Below are positions 17,777 to 26,747 of a DNA stretch of 64,000 nucleotides, one piece after another. Positions within the stretch are counted from its first letter, which is position 1. The number at the start of each line of letters is the position of its first letter. The notes beneath the pieces were generated by a model that did no database searches, was not told where the DNA came from, and worked only from the letters and a program-made list of their open reading frames with translations. Position numbers and translations under genes: made by a program. The stretch is from Bacillus sp. MUM 116 (GTDB taxonomy: Bacteria > Bacillota > Bacilli > Bacillales > Cytobacillaceae), in the NCBI RefSeq assembly GCF_001866655.1, contig NZ_MLYR01000003.1, positions 19,496 to 83,495 on the forward strand. Reading direction: 5' to 3'.

Positions 17777-18489
17777 TGTGTTTCTCCCAATAAATCATAA
17801 TCTACGAGAAGAGGGATTTTTGTCTTGTATCCCTCTGCAAATGGAACCCCTACAAGTTTTCCAAACATTTTTTCCCTTGCCTGGACTGTTTCAATGTATC
17901 CGTTTGTAAGCGGCGTATCAACAGTCTCTTCCGTTCGTTCGAATTGACTTTTATAAGCCCTTAGAGCTTCAAATTTTTTATCGATATGTTCCGATATATC
18001 AATCGTAAAATCCGGCTTGTGGAAACCATTAATCATATAGAAATACGTCCTTTCAACCCGATGCGGTGCTTCGTGTTGATTTGTTTTAAATTTGCGGATT
18101 CCTGCAGAAAAAACAGCCTCCTCAACAAGGCGTGCACAATTCCCATGATCCGGGTGCCGATCTTCAAAATAGGGAGCAAATACAATTTTAGGTTTCAATA
18201 GACGAATGACACCGGCAATCATTCTTATGTATTCATCGGTTAAATACAACCCTCTATCAGGCATGGATAGTGACGTTCGATAGGTCACACCAAGGATTTC
18301 AGCTGCAAGTGCCGCTTCTTTTTTCCGTAGCTCCACCGTTCCGTTTGAGGAAAGTCCAGCATCGGTTAAATCGCAAATCCCGATCCGTTTTCCTTCCTCT
18401 GAAAATTTAGCAATCGCTCCGCCCATGCCAATCTCTACATCATCGGCATGAGCACCAAAAGCGAGAATATGTAATGGCTTATTTTCCAT
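17773..18489 (-). CDS. bshB1: BshB1, N-acetyl-alpha-D-glucosaminyl L-malate deacetylase
   Basis: 238 residues. It removes the acetyl group from GlcNAc-malate in bacillithiol synthesis. A LmbE/PIG-L fold zinc deacetylase: the metal motif is [13 protein letters not shown] (usually AHPDDxE, here Ala for Pro) and the third ligand lies in [16 protein letters not shown] chose the ATG at 18489, preceded by GGTGAGA; the ATG at 18501 lies upstream of that site. It overlaps the mgsA 3' end by 11 bases. Confidence 0.94.
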   Translation of the reverse strand: MENKPLHILAFGAHADDVEIGMGGAIAKFSEEGKRIGICDLTDAGLSSNGTVELRKKEAALAAEILGVTYRTSLSMPDRGLYLTDEYIRMIAGVIRLLKPKIVFAPYFEDRHPDHGNCARLVEEAVFSAGIRKFKTNQHEAPHRVERTYFYMINGFHKPDFTIDISEHIDKKFEALRAYKSQFERTEETVDTPLTNGYIETVQAREKMFGKLVGVPFAEGYKTKIPLLVDYDLLGETQ

Positions 18490-18895
18490 CAGTCTCACCA
18501 TTTTTCATCACATTTCTCCATTCAAGCAGTCCCTGGTCCAATCCGCGGATTAATAATTCTGCAGAGCCCATATTAGTCGCAAGCGGAATCGAATAGACAT
18601 CGCAAAGCCGGACAAGTGCCGTTACATCAGGCTCATGTGGCTGTGCGGTCAATGGATCGCGAAAAAAGAATACAGCATCCATTTGATTTTTTGCAATCAT
18701 CGCACCAATTTCCTGATCGCCCCCAAGTGGTCCGGATTTAAATCGAGTCAATTCCAATCCCGTTGCTTCGCTAATTCTTAAACCGGTAGTTCCCGTTGCA
18801 AATAAGGTATGCTTGGAAAAAATGGTTTGGTAGGCCGTAACAAATTGAACCAATTCATTCTTTTTTTTATCATGGGCAATTAAAGCGATATTCAT
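18479..18895 (-). CDS. mgsA: Methylglyoxal synthase
   Basis: 138 residues. It converts dihydroxyacetone phosphate to methylglyoxal and phosphate, a bypass that relieves sugar-phosphate stress. [14 protein letters not shown] at the N-terminus, the phosphate-binding [22 protein letters not shown] with the catalytic aspartate and [16 protein letters not shown] are all present. Its adjacency to bacillithiol genes is conserved and sensible, since bacillithiol takes part in methylglyoxal detoxification. Confidence 0.96.
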   Translation of the reverse strand: MNIALIAHDKKKNELVQFVTAYQTIFSKHTLFATGTTGLRISEATGLELTRFKSGPLGGDQEIGAMIAKNQMDAVFFFRDPLTAQPHEPDVTALVRLCDVYSIPLATNMGSAELLIRGLDQGLLEWRNVMKNGETDGK

Positions 18896-18906
18896 ATCCA
18901 GGACTC

Positions 18907-19707
18907 CTATTCTAAAATATTTTCCAGACCGTACACAAACGTTTTTAGGTTCATCACTGTTTCAACTGCCACTTTCACCCCGGACATAAAAGAAGCGCGA
19001 TTGTATGAATCATGTCTTATTGTCAAAGTTTGTCCATCAGAGCCAAATAAAACCTGCTGGTGAGCAACTAGACCTGGCAATCGAACAGAATGAATATGCA
19101 TTCCATCAAAATCAGCACCTCTTGCCCCTGTAATTGTTTCCTTCTCATTTTGGTGACCTTGTGTTTTTGCTGCTCTTACTTCGGAGATCATTTCTGCTGT
19201 TTTGACAGCTGTACCGGATGGCGCATCAAGTTTTTGATCGTGATGAAGTTCAATAATTTCAATATCTGGAAAATATTTTGCCGCCATTTGCGAGAACTTC
19301 ATCATGAGAACAGCACCAATTGCAAAATTAGGGGCAATGATGCATCCTAGTTCTTTTTCATTAGATAGTTTCTCTAGTTCTTCTAAATCACTTTTAGTAA
19401 ATCCCGTTGTTCCAACAACTGGACGAACGTTATATTGAAGTGCTGTTTTTGTATGGCGCATACCGACTTCCGGTGTGGTAAGGTCAATTAACACGTCTGC
19501 TTCAATGGTTTGCAAGCAGGTTTCAAGACTTCCAAAGACAGGAACCTGGTTCGGAACATGAAATCCTATATCATTTAACTGTTTCCCATCAAATTTATAA
19601 TCAACAACACCTGCCAGCTCAAAATGCTCTGTATTTGTTGCCAGTATGACAGCTTCGCTCCCCATTCTTCCGCGTGGTCCGGCAATAATCACTTTAATTG
19701 TTTTCAT
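18907..19707 (-). CDS. dapB: 4-hydroxy-tetrahydrodipicolinate reductase
   Basis: 266 residues (B. subtilis 267). It reduces the dipicolinate precursor toward lysine and meso-diaminopimelate, needed for the cell wall and spore dipicolinate. The Rossmann motif is [13 protein letters not shown]; the catalytic histidine region is [18 protein letters not shown] with the lysine in HDQK. Possible starts are 19707, 19716 and 19722; I prefer 19707 because it gives [10 protein letters not shown], in line with relatives, though its ribosome-binding site is weak. All of these overlap the 3' end of ypjD. Confidence 0.94.
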   Translation of the reverse strand: MKTIKVIIAGPRGRMGSEAVILATNTEHFELAGVVDYKFDGKQLNDIGFHVPNQVPVFGSLETCLQTIEADVLIDLTTPEVGMRHTKTALQYNVRPVVGTTGFTKSDLEELEKLSNEKELGCIIAPNFAIGAVLMMKFSQMAAKYFPDIEIIELHHDQKLDAPSGTAVKTAEMISEVRAAKTQGHQNEKETITGARGADFDGMHIHSVRLPGLVAHQQVLFGSDGQTLTIRHDSYNRASFMSGVKVAVETVMNLKTFVYGLENILE

Positions 19708-20056
19708 TTCCTTCATCCCCATTTCCAGAATCAATTCTTGTCCAGCGATTTTTATCTCTTGTATTAAATTTTTTCATAACATAATCATGAGCATCTTCTA
19801 GTTCAATATTTAAAGAGTTAGCGAAACAAATCAACACAAATAATAAGTCGCCTAGCTCCTCTTCAATCGCTTTTTCCGTTTCACTGTCCTTTTTTGGCTT
19901 CTCACCATAAAAATGATTGATTTCCCTGGCAAGTTCACCTAATTCTTCTGTCATCCTTGCCAGCATTGCTAATGGACTGAAATAGCCTTCTTTAAATTGG
20001 CTTATGTATTGATCGACCTCGATTTGCAGGTCCTTCATCGACTTCCCGTTCGACAT
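19694..20056 (-). CDS. ypjD: MazG-like nucleotide pyrophosphohydrolase
   Basis: 120 residues. An all-alpha NTP-PPase: metal-binding glutamates in the [10 protein letters not shown] segment (about 40-49) and [10 protein letters not shown] (about 71-80). It probably hydrolyses non-canonical nucleoside triphosphates. The ATG at 20056 has GAGGTG six bases upstream; a GTG at 20065 lies within that site. It is the first gene of the ypjD-dapB-mgsA-bshB1-bshA-cca-birA run. Confidence 0.9.
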   Translation of the reverse strand: MSNGKSMKDLQIEVDQYISQFKEGYFSPLAMLARMTEELGELAREINHFYGEKPKKDSETEKAIEEELGDLLFVLICFANSLNIELEDAHDYVMKKFNTRDKNRWTRIDSGNGDEGNENN

Positions 20057-20156
20057 CTTTTTCACCTCTAATAAAGTGTCTTACTGCTATTCATAGTAGC
20101 TAAAATAACGCTATTTTACAAATATTTTTGCTGAAGTTGGGAACTTTCAAATAGGA

Positions 20157-20185
20157 TTGCTCTTCCAAAAGTAATCAGATATAAT
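20157..20185 (+). promoter_or_regulatory. SigA-type promoter of the YitT-family gene
   Basis: TTGCTC at 20157-20162 and a perfect TATAAT at 20180-20185 are separated by 17 bases. The gene starts at 20235 after a GGGGGAG ribosome-binding site. Confidence 0.7.
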
Positions 20186-20234
20186 AAAAAACATTGAAAT
20201 AAAGAAAAATATTGGTAGAAATGGGGGAGTTTTA

Positions 20235-21107
20235 ATGATTTTTGGCCTTAAAATCAAAAATATCCTTTTTATATTGGTCGGAACCGCCATTTTATCTTTT
20301 GGCCTTGTCAATTTTAATATGCAAAATAAATTGGCCGAAGGTGGCTTTACCGGAATTACACTTCTATTATACTTCTTATTTAAATGGGACCCATCCTATA
20401 CAAACCTTATTTTAAATATTCCCTTATTTCTAATTGGATGGAAAATACTAGGGAGAAATGCATTTATCTATTCTATTATTGGAACAGTGGGCGTGTCGAT
20501 TTTTTTATGGATTTTCCAGAGATTTCCGATTAAAATGCCTCTTGAGCACGACCTCACATTGGCAGCCTTATTTGCAGGTGTTTTTGCAGGTATTGGGCTG
20601 GGTATTATTTTTCGGTCAGGTGGAACAACAGGTGGAGTTGATATCATTGCCAGACTTGTCCAAAAGTATATTGGCTGGGAAATGGGCAAAACGATGTTTA
20701 TGTTTGATACTTGTGTGATTATTTTATCACTGCTTACATACCTAAATTATAAACAAGCTATGTATACATTGGTAGCCGTTTTTGTTGCTGCAAAAGTCAT
20801 TGATTTTATCCTGGAAGGTGCTTATGCTGCCAGAGGTGCGATGATTATTTCAGAAAAAAACGAAGAAATTTCCAAGAAAATTATGGAGGAAATGGAAAGA
20901 GGAGTAACTGCTTTAAGAGGTTATGGCTCCTATACGAAAAACGACCGGGAAGTTCTATATTGTGTTGTTGCCAAAAATGAAATTGTCCGATTAAAAAATT
21001 TAATAACGGCCATCGACCCGCATGCCTTCATTTCGGTCTCTATTGTTCATGATGTTCATGGGGAAGGATTTACATTAGATGAGAACAAAATGCCAATAGT
21101 TGATTAA
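20235..21107 (+). CDS. ypjC: YitT family membrane protein (YpjC-like)
   Basis: 290 residues. Five or six membrane segments fill about residues 8-195; a soluble C-terminal DUF2179 domain follows (about 215-285) with the motif GVTALRGYGSYTKNDREVLYCVV. Glycine-rich RSGGTTGGVDIIARL lies between membrane segments as in the family. The transport substrate is not established. It is on the plus strand, convergent with yugP, at the position of ypjC in B. subtilis. Confidence 0.88.
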   Translation: MIFGLKIKNILFILVGTAILSFGLVNFNMQNKLAEGGFTGITLLLYFLFKWDPSYTNLILNIPLFLIGWKILGRNAFIYSIIGTVGVSIFLWIFQRFPIKMPLEHDLTLAALFAGVFAGIGLGIIFRSGGTTGGVDIIARLVQKYIGWEMGKTMFMFDTCVIILSLLTYLNYKQAMYTLVAVFVAAKVIDFILEGAYAARGAMIISEKNEEISKKIMEEMERGVTALRGYGSYTKNDREVLYCVVAKNEIVRLKNLITAIDPHAFISVSIVHDVHGEGFTLDENKMPIVD

Positions 21108-21109
21108 AA

Positions 21110-21140
21110 AAACAATGTCCAATATGGACATTGTTTTTTC
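21110..21140. terminator. Bidirectional terminator, YitT gene / yugP
   Basis: AAAAAACAATGTCC pairs with GGACATTGTTTTTT around AATAT. It overlaps the yugP stop region and serves both convergent genes. Confidence 0.88.
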
Positions 21141-21822
21141 AATCATCATTATTCCGAGTCATTCCTGTATATATCAGCACGAGTCTTAGTAATTCTAAAA
21201 CAGCTACGGCTGCTGCGGCAACATAGGTTAGCGCTGCTGCATTGAGAACTTTACGTGTTTCCTTAGCTTCATCATTGCGAATTAAGCCTATGGAAACGAC
21301 TTGTTTCATAGCCCTGCTCGAGGCGTCGAATTCGACCGGCAAGGTGATCAATTGAAACAAAACAGCTGCCGCCATAAAAATAATTCCTAATAGCAGCATC
21401 CCGCTCAAATTAGCCAACATCCCAATCATGATCAGGATCCATGAAAAATTCGAACCAATATTAGCCACAGGTACGAGGGCATGGCGAAATCTTAGAAAAG
21501 CATATCCTTCTGAATCTTGAATGGCATGCCCACACTCATGAGCGGCTATAGCTGCTGCAGCTAGTGAATTGCCATGATAGTTTTCCGGTGATAACCGGAC
21601 CGTTTTTGTCCTTGGATCATAATGATCACTTAAAAAACCCTGACCTTGTTCAATTCCTACATTATATAAACCATTGGCGTTTAAAATTTCCCTGGCAACC
21701 TCCGCACCAGGCCGATAGGAAGCGGATGATACTTGTGAATATCTTGCAAAAGTACTTTTAACCCTTAGCTGAGCCCATAAAGGAATCAAGACAATAATTG
21801 CAAAATATACTAGGTAAAACAT
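21139..21822 (-). CDS. yugP: YugP-like zinc metallopeptidase, membrane
   Basis: 227 residues. The zincin motif is AAAIAAHECGHAIQDSEG (HExxH type), flanked by an N-terminal membrane segment (about 2-15), two central hydrophobic segments (about 118-160) and a C-terminal hairpin of hydrophobic residues. This matches the YugP family of membrane peptidases, whose substrates are unknown. In B. subtilis yugP is elsewhere; here it lies between the YitT gene and ypjB. The ATG at 21822 follows GGAGGTTCACT. Confidence 0.88.
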   Translation of the reverse strand: MFYLVYFAIIVLIPLWAQLRVKSTFARYSQVSSASYRPGAEVAREILNANGLYNVGIEQGQGFLSDHYDPRTKTVRLSPENYHGNSLAAAAIAAHECGHAIQDSEGYAFLRFRHALVPVANIGSNFSWILIMIGMLANLSGMLLLGIIFMAAAVLFQLITLPVEFDASSRAMKQVVSIGLIRNDEAKETRKVLNAAALTYVAAAAVAVLELLRLVLIYTGMTRNNDD

Positions 21823-21881
21823 AGTGAACCTCCAATTTTTACTCTTGTTGACTATCAGTTTACTGTTGCCGAATCAATTCG

Positions 21882-22676
21882 TCAATTTTTTTGATCCCTG
21901 GAGCGTCCTTTTTTCATTTCCTTATCACCTTTATATTTTCTCCACCCAACATACGATAATGTTGCAATGATGATGCTTCCTGTTGAGATGATTACCCACC
22001 ACAAAGATGGATCTGCTTCATCATCATCCATATTTTCAAAAAGATTTTTTAAATCCGAATCCAATCCATCCAATTCTTTTTGGCTTTTTGAATCACTTAT
22101 AATCTGGGAACGATAATCATCAATAAAATGAATACGAGCATCAATCTTTTGAATATTCTCTGCAGTTACATCCACTTTCATACTAGGATAGATGATATTG
22201 TAGAGGGAAAGAAAATGATTAAAATTGGAATAAAAATTAGCGGAATCACCATTATAGGCTGCTTGTTTGGCTTGGTGGAAGACAGTCATAATTTGATCTT
22301 CCATTTCTGTCCAAAGTGGTCTATGACCTGTAGCAATTGCATCAATGACTAAACGAAATTTCATCAATTTATTAATTCGTTCCTCATATTTCATATCAGG
22401 GCTGGCCGCAGCTTCCAGCGCTTCATCATGGGAAGCATTAATAATTCTGAGCTTGTCCACCGTTAATGGCTGCTGACTACCCGAAAGGCTTGAAAATTGA
22501 TCAGAGAAATAATTAAGTAGTTGTTTTGCATCATCATATCTATGAAATTTCACCATTTGAAGTGCTTCATCAGAGATATCATCAAGCTTTTCCATTGGCG
22601 ATGTTTGCTCAGCATATACATTTATGGGAGCGAGCAGCAAAACCATTGCAAATAATATAATCCATTTAAATTTCAA
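21882..22676 (-). CDS. ypjB: Sporulation protein YpjB
   Basis: 264 residues. A signal peptide (about 1-22, ending NVYAEQ) precedes a helical extracytoplasmic region, and a membrane segment (about 228-246) precedes a short basic tail. This layout and the position beside ypjA fit the Spore_YpjB family; the molecular function is unknown. The start is a TTG at 22676 directly after GGGAGGGACAAGGG. Confidence 0.85.
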   Translation of the reverse strand: MKFKWIILFAMVLLLAPINVYAEQTSPMEKLDDISDEALQMVKFHRYDDAKQLLNYFSDQFSSLSGSQQPLTVDKLRIINASHDEALEAAASPDMKYEERINKLMKFRLVIDAIATGHRPLWTEMEDQIMTVFHQAKQAAYNGDSANFYSNFNHFLSLYNIIYPSMKVDVTAENIQKIDARIHFIDDYRSQIISDSKSQKELDGLDSDLKNLFENMDDDEADPSLWWVIISTGSIIIATLSYVGWRKYKGDKEMKKGRSRDQKN

Positions 22677-22751
22677 CCCTTGTCCCTCCCTTTCATTACT
22701 AATAAAATGTATGAATGGGTGGACAGGGATAGAACAAATTTTTAATGTTGC

Positions 22752-23345
22752 TTATTTTATTTCAAGTTTATAGTGGTTGGGGCGGATACATAAATAATAT
22801 GCGATCCCAATTGACAACATGGAAAGCCAAAATGTAAAGTATCCAATTTCAGGTATGTAACGATCTAACATTTCGTATCGCGGTAGCATGAAAAAGACAT
22901 AGTCAATGACATCATTATGTAACGTCCAAATGGCCGCAACAATCAAATGCCACCATTTTATCCGATAAAACGGAGCATATAAAAGTCCTTGAACAGCCAT
23001 GGCAAAATGCGAGAAAATGAGCATATAACCCGCCCAACCTAATTCTCCTTCAACAAAATATACGAGTATATTCATAACTACTGCCCAAATTCCGTATTTA
23101 AAGAGGGTTACAATTGCCAAGGCTTCAATCAATGGCCAATTTTTTCTCATTAAAAAAGCGATTAAGACAATAACAAAAAATAAACTTGCAGTTGGACTAT
23201 CAGGAACAAAAATTAAGAATATTGTCGGTGTTTCTTTCAATTGCCATCCATACCAATAATAACCATAAATAGTTCCAACGATATTAACAATCAGCAACAG
23301 TTTAAGAATCGAGCGATTTCCCAGCAGAGGATAAACCCATCCCAC
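22752..23345 (-). CDS. ypjA: DUF1405 membrane protein YpjA
   Basis: 197 residues with about six membrane segments. A conserved internal motif, TLHNDVIDYVFFMLPRYEML, is characteristic of DUF1405. The start is a GTG at 23345 after GGGGGAAATTAG. Position next to qcrC and ypjB matches B. subtilis. Function is unknown. Confidence 0.88.
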   Translation of the reverse strand: MGWVYPLLGNRSILKLLLIVNIVGTIYGYYWYGWQLKETPTIFLIFVPDSPTASLFFVIVLIAFLMRKNWPLIEALAIVTLFKYGIWAVVMNILVYFVEGELGWAGYMLIFSHFAMAVQGLLYAPFYRIKWWHLIVAAIWTLHNDVIDYVFFMLPRYEMLDRYIPEIGYFTFWLSMLSIGIAYYLCIRPNHYKLEIK

Positions 23346-23375
23346 CTAATTTCCCCCTTTGTCATAAGATGAATG

Positions 23376-23406
23376 AAAAAAGCTGACGAAACCGCCAGCT
23401 TTTTCT
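23376..23406 (-). terminator. Terminator of the qcrABC operon
   Basis: AAAAAGCTGGCG pairs with CGTCAGCTTTTTT (one mismatch) around GTTT, nine bases past the qcrC stop. The flanks are A/T runs, so it may also function in the other direction. Confidence 0.85.
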
Positions 23407-23414
23407 TTTTTCTA

Positions 23415-24188
23415 TTATTTTGCACCTAAACCGGCAATAAATTCAGTAAGCTGTTTAAGCTGTTTATCATTACCTTTGAAGATACCTTTTGGCATAGCGC
23501 CTTTACCATTTTTTGCGATTTTCGCAATTTCATCAGGTTTTAATCCAGTGGCCGTAAGCGCTGGTGCACCCGCACCACCTTGAAGGTTTTCACCGTGGCA
23601 GTTAATACAACCTTGGCTTTTAAATACTTCATATCCCGGATTTGATTTATCAATTTCCGCTTTAGCCACGATTTTACCCTGACGTTCCGCTGCAGCCCAG
23701 TCATGAGTTGCAACCGATTGCCATGTTAAAAATACTGTTGCAGCTAATGCAAGCAACATAAAACCTGTTGCAAACGGACGTCTAAATGGACGACGCTCCG
23801 GACCATTATCCAAGAATGGTGCTAATAGTAATCCTCCGAAAGCAAGTCCTGGAATAACCAGGGCCCCAATCACTGTATATGGGCCTGAAGCATAGGAGTA
23901 TTTCAGTAATTGATATAAGAAAAGGAAGTACCAGTCCGGTAATGGAATATAGCCTGTATCCGTCGGATCCGCAATTCTTTCAAGCGGAGCCGGATGTGCG
24001 ATAGTTAAACTTAAAAAGCCGACAAGGAATACTGCACCAACCATCCATTCTTTTAATAGAAAGTTAGGCCAGAATGCTTCTGTTTTACCAGGATATTCAG
24101 AGTAATCCTTTGGCAGCATTTTTTTACGTGCCTCCGGTGCTACCACACGTGAGTCACCTACGAATTTCATACCTTTACCTTTATGCAT
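23415..24188 (-). CDS. qcrC: Menaquinol:cytochrome c reductase, cytochrome b/c subunit
   Basis: 257 residues. It combines cytochrome b subunit IV (three membrane segments in about 45-160, with LERIADPTDTGYIPLPDWYF) with a C-terminal cytochrome c domain carrying one haem motif, CINCH, and an axial methionine in AMPKG. This fusion is specific to the Bacillus bc complex. It transfers electrons from menaquinol toward cytochrome c oxidases. The ATG follows AAGGAGGGG. Confidence 0.96.
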   Translation of the reverse strand: MHKGKGMKFVGDSRVVAPEARKKMLPKDYSEYPGKTEAFWPNFLLKEWMVGAVFLVGFLSLTIAHPAPLERIADPTDTGYIPLPDWYFLFLYQLLKYSYASGPYTVIGALVIPGLAFGGLLLAPFLDNGPERRPFRRPFATGFMLLALAATVFLTWQSVATHDWAAAERQGKIVAKAEIDKSNPGYEVFKSQGCINCHGENLQGGAGAPALTATGLKPDEIAKIAKNGKGAMPKGIFKGNDKQLKQLTEFIAGLGAK

Positions 24189-24254
24189 CGAGCGATCCCC
24201 TCCTTTTTTCGCAAAAGTGAAAAAATAGTTACTAGTTCTCCATTAAATAGAGTA

Positions 24255-24929
24255 TTAAAGCGGGCCTGAAATCCCTTGTCTACGAATCATAACAAAATGG
24301 GCTGCCATTAATCCAAATAATACTCCAGGTAGGAAGAACACGTGAATCGCAAAGAAACGGGTTAAGGTTTGTGCACCTACAATGTGTTCATGCCCCGCAA
24401 GCAATACTTTGATATAGGAGCCGATAAACGGTGTGGCCTCGGCAATTTGAAGACCAACTTTGGTAGCGAATAGCGCTTTCATATCCCATGGTAACAAGTA
24501 TCCTGTAAAACCTAAACCAAGCATGACGAAGAAAATAAGTACTCCGACAATCCAGTTAAGTTCACGAGGTTTCTTATAAGCACCTTGGAAAAAGACACGT
24601 AACGTATGTAAGAACATCATTACAAGGACTAAACTAGCTCCCCAGTGATGCATTCCGCGTACGATTTGCCCGAATGCAACTTCATTTTGAAGGTAGTAAA
24701 CGGATTCCCAAGCATTTTTAATATCCGGTACGTAATACATCGTTAAAAACATACCAGAAAGAATTTGAATTACGGTAACAAAAAACGTTAGACCGCCAAA
24801 GCAGTATACAAACGCAGAAAAATGATGCGCCGGGTTAACATGCTCGGGTACTTCGTGGTCTGCAATATCCCGCCACAAAGGCGCAATATCTAAACGTTCA
24901 TCTACCCAATCGTAAATTTTGTTTAACAA
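24255..24929 (-). CDS. qcrB: Menaquinol:cytochrome c reductase, cytochrome b6 subunit
   Basis: 224 residues with four membrane helices. The axial histidine pairs are in MHHWGASLVLVMMFLHTLR and the fourth helix (TRFFAIHVFFLPG); NPAHHFSAF and the conserved TGYLLPWD quinol-site segment are present. The start is a TTG at 24929 after GGGGGTGTAATAA, and the product begins MLNKIYDWVDERLD as in B. subtilis. It starts four bases after the qcrA stop. Confidence 0.97.
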   Translation of the reverse strand: MLNKIYDWVDERLDIAPLWRDIADHEVPEHVNPAHHFSAFVYCFGGLTFFVTVIQILSGMFLTMYYVPDIKNAWESVYYLQNEVAFGQIVRGMHHWGASLVLVMMFLHTLRVFFQGAYKKPRELNWIVGVLIFFVMLGLGFTGYLLPWDMKALFATKVGLQIAEATPFIGSYIKVLLAGHEHIVGAQTLTRFFAIHVFFLPGVLFGLMAAHFVMIRRQGISGPL

Positions 24930-24932
24930 TTA

Positions 24933-25439
24933 TTACACCCCCGTCCGTGGTTGAGCTTTACCTAAGAGAATATAACCGTCTTTTTCCTTTACAGGATAAA
25001 GATCAAGCGGTTGTGGCGGCGGTGTTCCAGGAATGTTTTTACCATTCTTTTCATAGCGGCCGAAATGGCAAGGACAAAAGAATTGGTTTGGATGTGCCTT
25101 ATCCGTATTCCAGTTAACCGTACAGCCTAAATGTTTACAAATTGGTGAAAGAGCAACAATTTTCCCATTATCGTCCTTATAAATCCAGGCAGTATTGGTA
25201 ACCTCGGACTCATACCATGCATCCTTTTCCTTGAAGGTAAAGTCTACACGAACAGGCTCGCTTGTTAAATCAGCCGCCTTTTGCTTCGTTGGTATGAAGT
25301 TACCGCCCGCATCTGCTTTTAATACAGGATCCACGGCAAAACGGACCATTGGCATTAGCATCCCCGCTGCCATGAAGCCACCTACACCGGTTAATGTGTA
25401 GCTTAAAAACTGGCGTCTTGTAACGCGATTCTTACTCAT
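24933..25439 (-). CDS. qcrA: Rieske iron-sulfur subunit of the bc complex
   Basis: 168 residues. An N-terminal TAT-like motif (TRRQFLSYTLTG) and membrane anchor (about 12-32) precede the Rieske domain. The 2Fe-2S ligands are in C-K-H-L-G-C and C-P-C-H (CKHLGCTVNW, FFCPCHFGRY), with a Pro loop PGTPPPQPL. It accepts electrons from menaquinol at the P side of the membrane. It is the first gene of qcrABC. Confidence 0.97.
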   Translation of the reverse strand: MSKNRVTRRQFLSYTLTGVGGFMAAGMLMPMVRFAVDPVLKADAGGNFIPTKQKAADLTSEPVRVDFTFKEKDAWYESEVTNTAWIYKDDNGKIVALSPICKHLGCTVNWNTDKAHPNQFFCPCHFGRYEKNGKNIPGTPPPQPLDLYPVKEKDGYILLGKAQPRTGV

Positions 25440-25515
25440 TCATATCCCCCCTCTATTTCTAAAATTTTAGTCCACACGGACATTTATTAAACACATATAA
25501 AACTAGGACATAATC

Positions 25516-25544
25516 ATGATATATCAATCTTTAAGCAAGGTCAA
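25516..25544 (-). promoter_or_regulatory. Candidate promoter of qcrABC
   Basis: TTGACC (25544-25539) and TATCAT (25521-25516) are separated by 17 bases on the minus strand, about 75 bases upstream of qcrA. Both hexamers differ from consensus by one base. Confidence 0.6.
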
Positions 25545-25583
25545 TATCATACTATTTTAAAAACATATTATTGCTGGAAAGAA

Positions 25584-26048
25584 TTACTCGTTTTGATGCC
25601 ATTTATGTGTAAATAGATTTATGAGCTGTTTAACCTGTGAATCGATGATTGATACCTTCTGAAGCTCGTCCATATTTTCGAGTGGAATCGATGGCAGCCA
25701 AATTAACGACCCGTCAAATTTTTCTTCTTTTGATTTCCAATCGATTTCAGAAGTAATGAAGAAAATATGTTTTAACTCGCTTTTTTTGATATTTTCCTCC
25801 CATTTTTTTAATTTATTCATAGTATCTTCAATTCTTTCATTTTTTAAGTATGTATATGGGGGAAATAATAAAATTCTTCCAGTAAATTGTCTTTCCAAAT
25901 AACCTGTAAGCAATGTAATGAATTCTGCCATTGCTGCAGAGTCTTTCATTTCATCTCCAAAGGAGACAGAGTAAATTGGAATAATTGCCGTGTCGATATA
26001 TTCTTTAGCTCCTAAAAAGGTTTCAATGTCTTTCGGAATCCATTTCAT
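25584..26048 (-). CDS. ypiF: DUF2487 protein YpiF
   Basis: 154 residues, soluble, no signal peptide. The start MKWIPKDIETFL, the central R-I-L-L-F-P-P-Y-T-Y and the C-terminal I-D-S-Q-V-K-Q-L-I-N segment fit DUF2487. It lies between qcrA and ypiB as in B. subtilis. Function is unknown. Confidence 0.85.
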   Translation of the reverse strand: MKWIPKDIETFLGAKEYIDTAIIPIYSVSFGDEMKDSAAMAEFITLLTGYLERQFTGRILLFPPYTYLKNERIEDTMNKLKKWEENIKKSELKHIFFITSEIDWKSKEEKFDGSLIWLPSIPLENMDELQKVSIIDSQVKQLINLFTHKWHQNE

Positions 26049-26146
26049 TTAATACACCAGCCTTTAGTTTCACTATTACTATCATATCATTTTCTACATT
26101 AACATCAACTAGAATCATCCATTATTATACAAAAAAAGAAGGCTTG

Positions 26147-26713
26147 CTATTGCAAGCCTCGCTTTTGCTCATTTTTAATCAGCTTATTTAATTTTTCGGT
26201 TAATTCTAGAAAGGCTGCTTGATCCTGATTATCTAACGCTTCATCAATTAATTGGAGCAGTTTCTCCCTTTGGAAGCGTTCAATACTCTTTTGCAGAAAT
26301 TGTTCTGCAATCATCTCGTCTTTTTCATTTACCTGAAGGTGTTTCGGTACAAAAGGATTTTCTTCAAGAACAGCTGCATATTGATGTGCCTGATTCGATG
26401 CATGAAAGTTCAATTGAATAAATATTTCTTCATCACGATTTAAACGGATATCGTGAAAAGACTTTTCTGCATCTGTAGTCATCACATTTTCTTTATAAAA
26501 ACGAAATGGTACTTTATCAACACAATGGGTAGACATAATCAGTCCTCTCGGGCAATACTGTGCTTGCTCGACGAAATGAACCTTTTCCATTAATTGATCG
26601 TGGCTCATTAAATAGTTGAGAATCCATACACATTCTCTTCTTTTCAGTTGATAATGGTTCAAAAACCAGCGAATAAAGTCCTTTTTCTCGTTGACAGAAA
26701 CAGGGGTTGCCAT
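26147..26713 (-). CDS. ypiB: YpiB/ReoY family protein (UPF0302)
   Basis: 188 residues. An N-terminal UPF0302 domain ([31 protein letters not shown]) is followed by a C-terminal IDEAL-type helix (about 158-182, [20 protein letters not shown]). In Listeria the homologue ReoY controls ClpCP-dependent degradation of MurA, so a role in peptidoglycan precursor control is likely. It is adjacent to ypiA, with which it is functionally linked. The ATG at 26713 follows GAGGAGGGAA. Confidence 0.9.
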   Translation of the reverse strand: MATPVSVNEKKDFIRWFLNHYQLKRRECVWILNYLMSHDQLMEKVHFVEQAQYCPRGLIMSTHCVDKVPFRFYKENVMTTDAEKSFHDIRLNRDEEIFIQLNFHASNQAHQYAAVLEENPFVPKHLQVNEKDEMIAEQFLQKSIERFQREKLLQLIDEALDNQDQAAFLELTEKLNKLIKNEQKRGLQ

Positions 26714-26747
26714 ATAAGTTTCCCTCCTCTGCGCTTCTCAGCTTTAT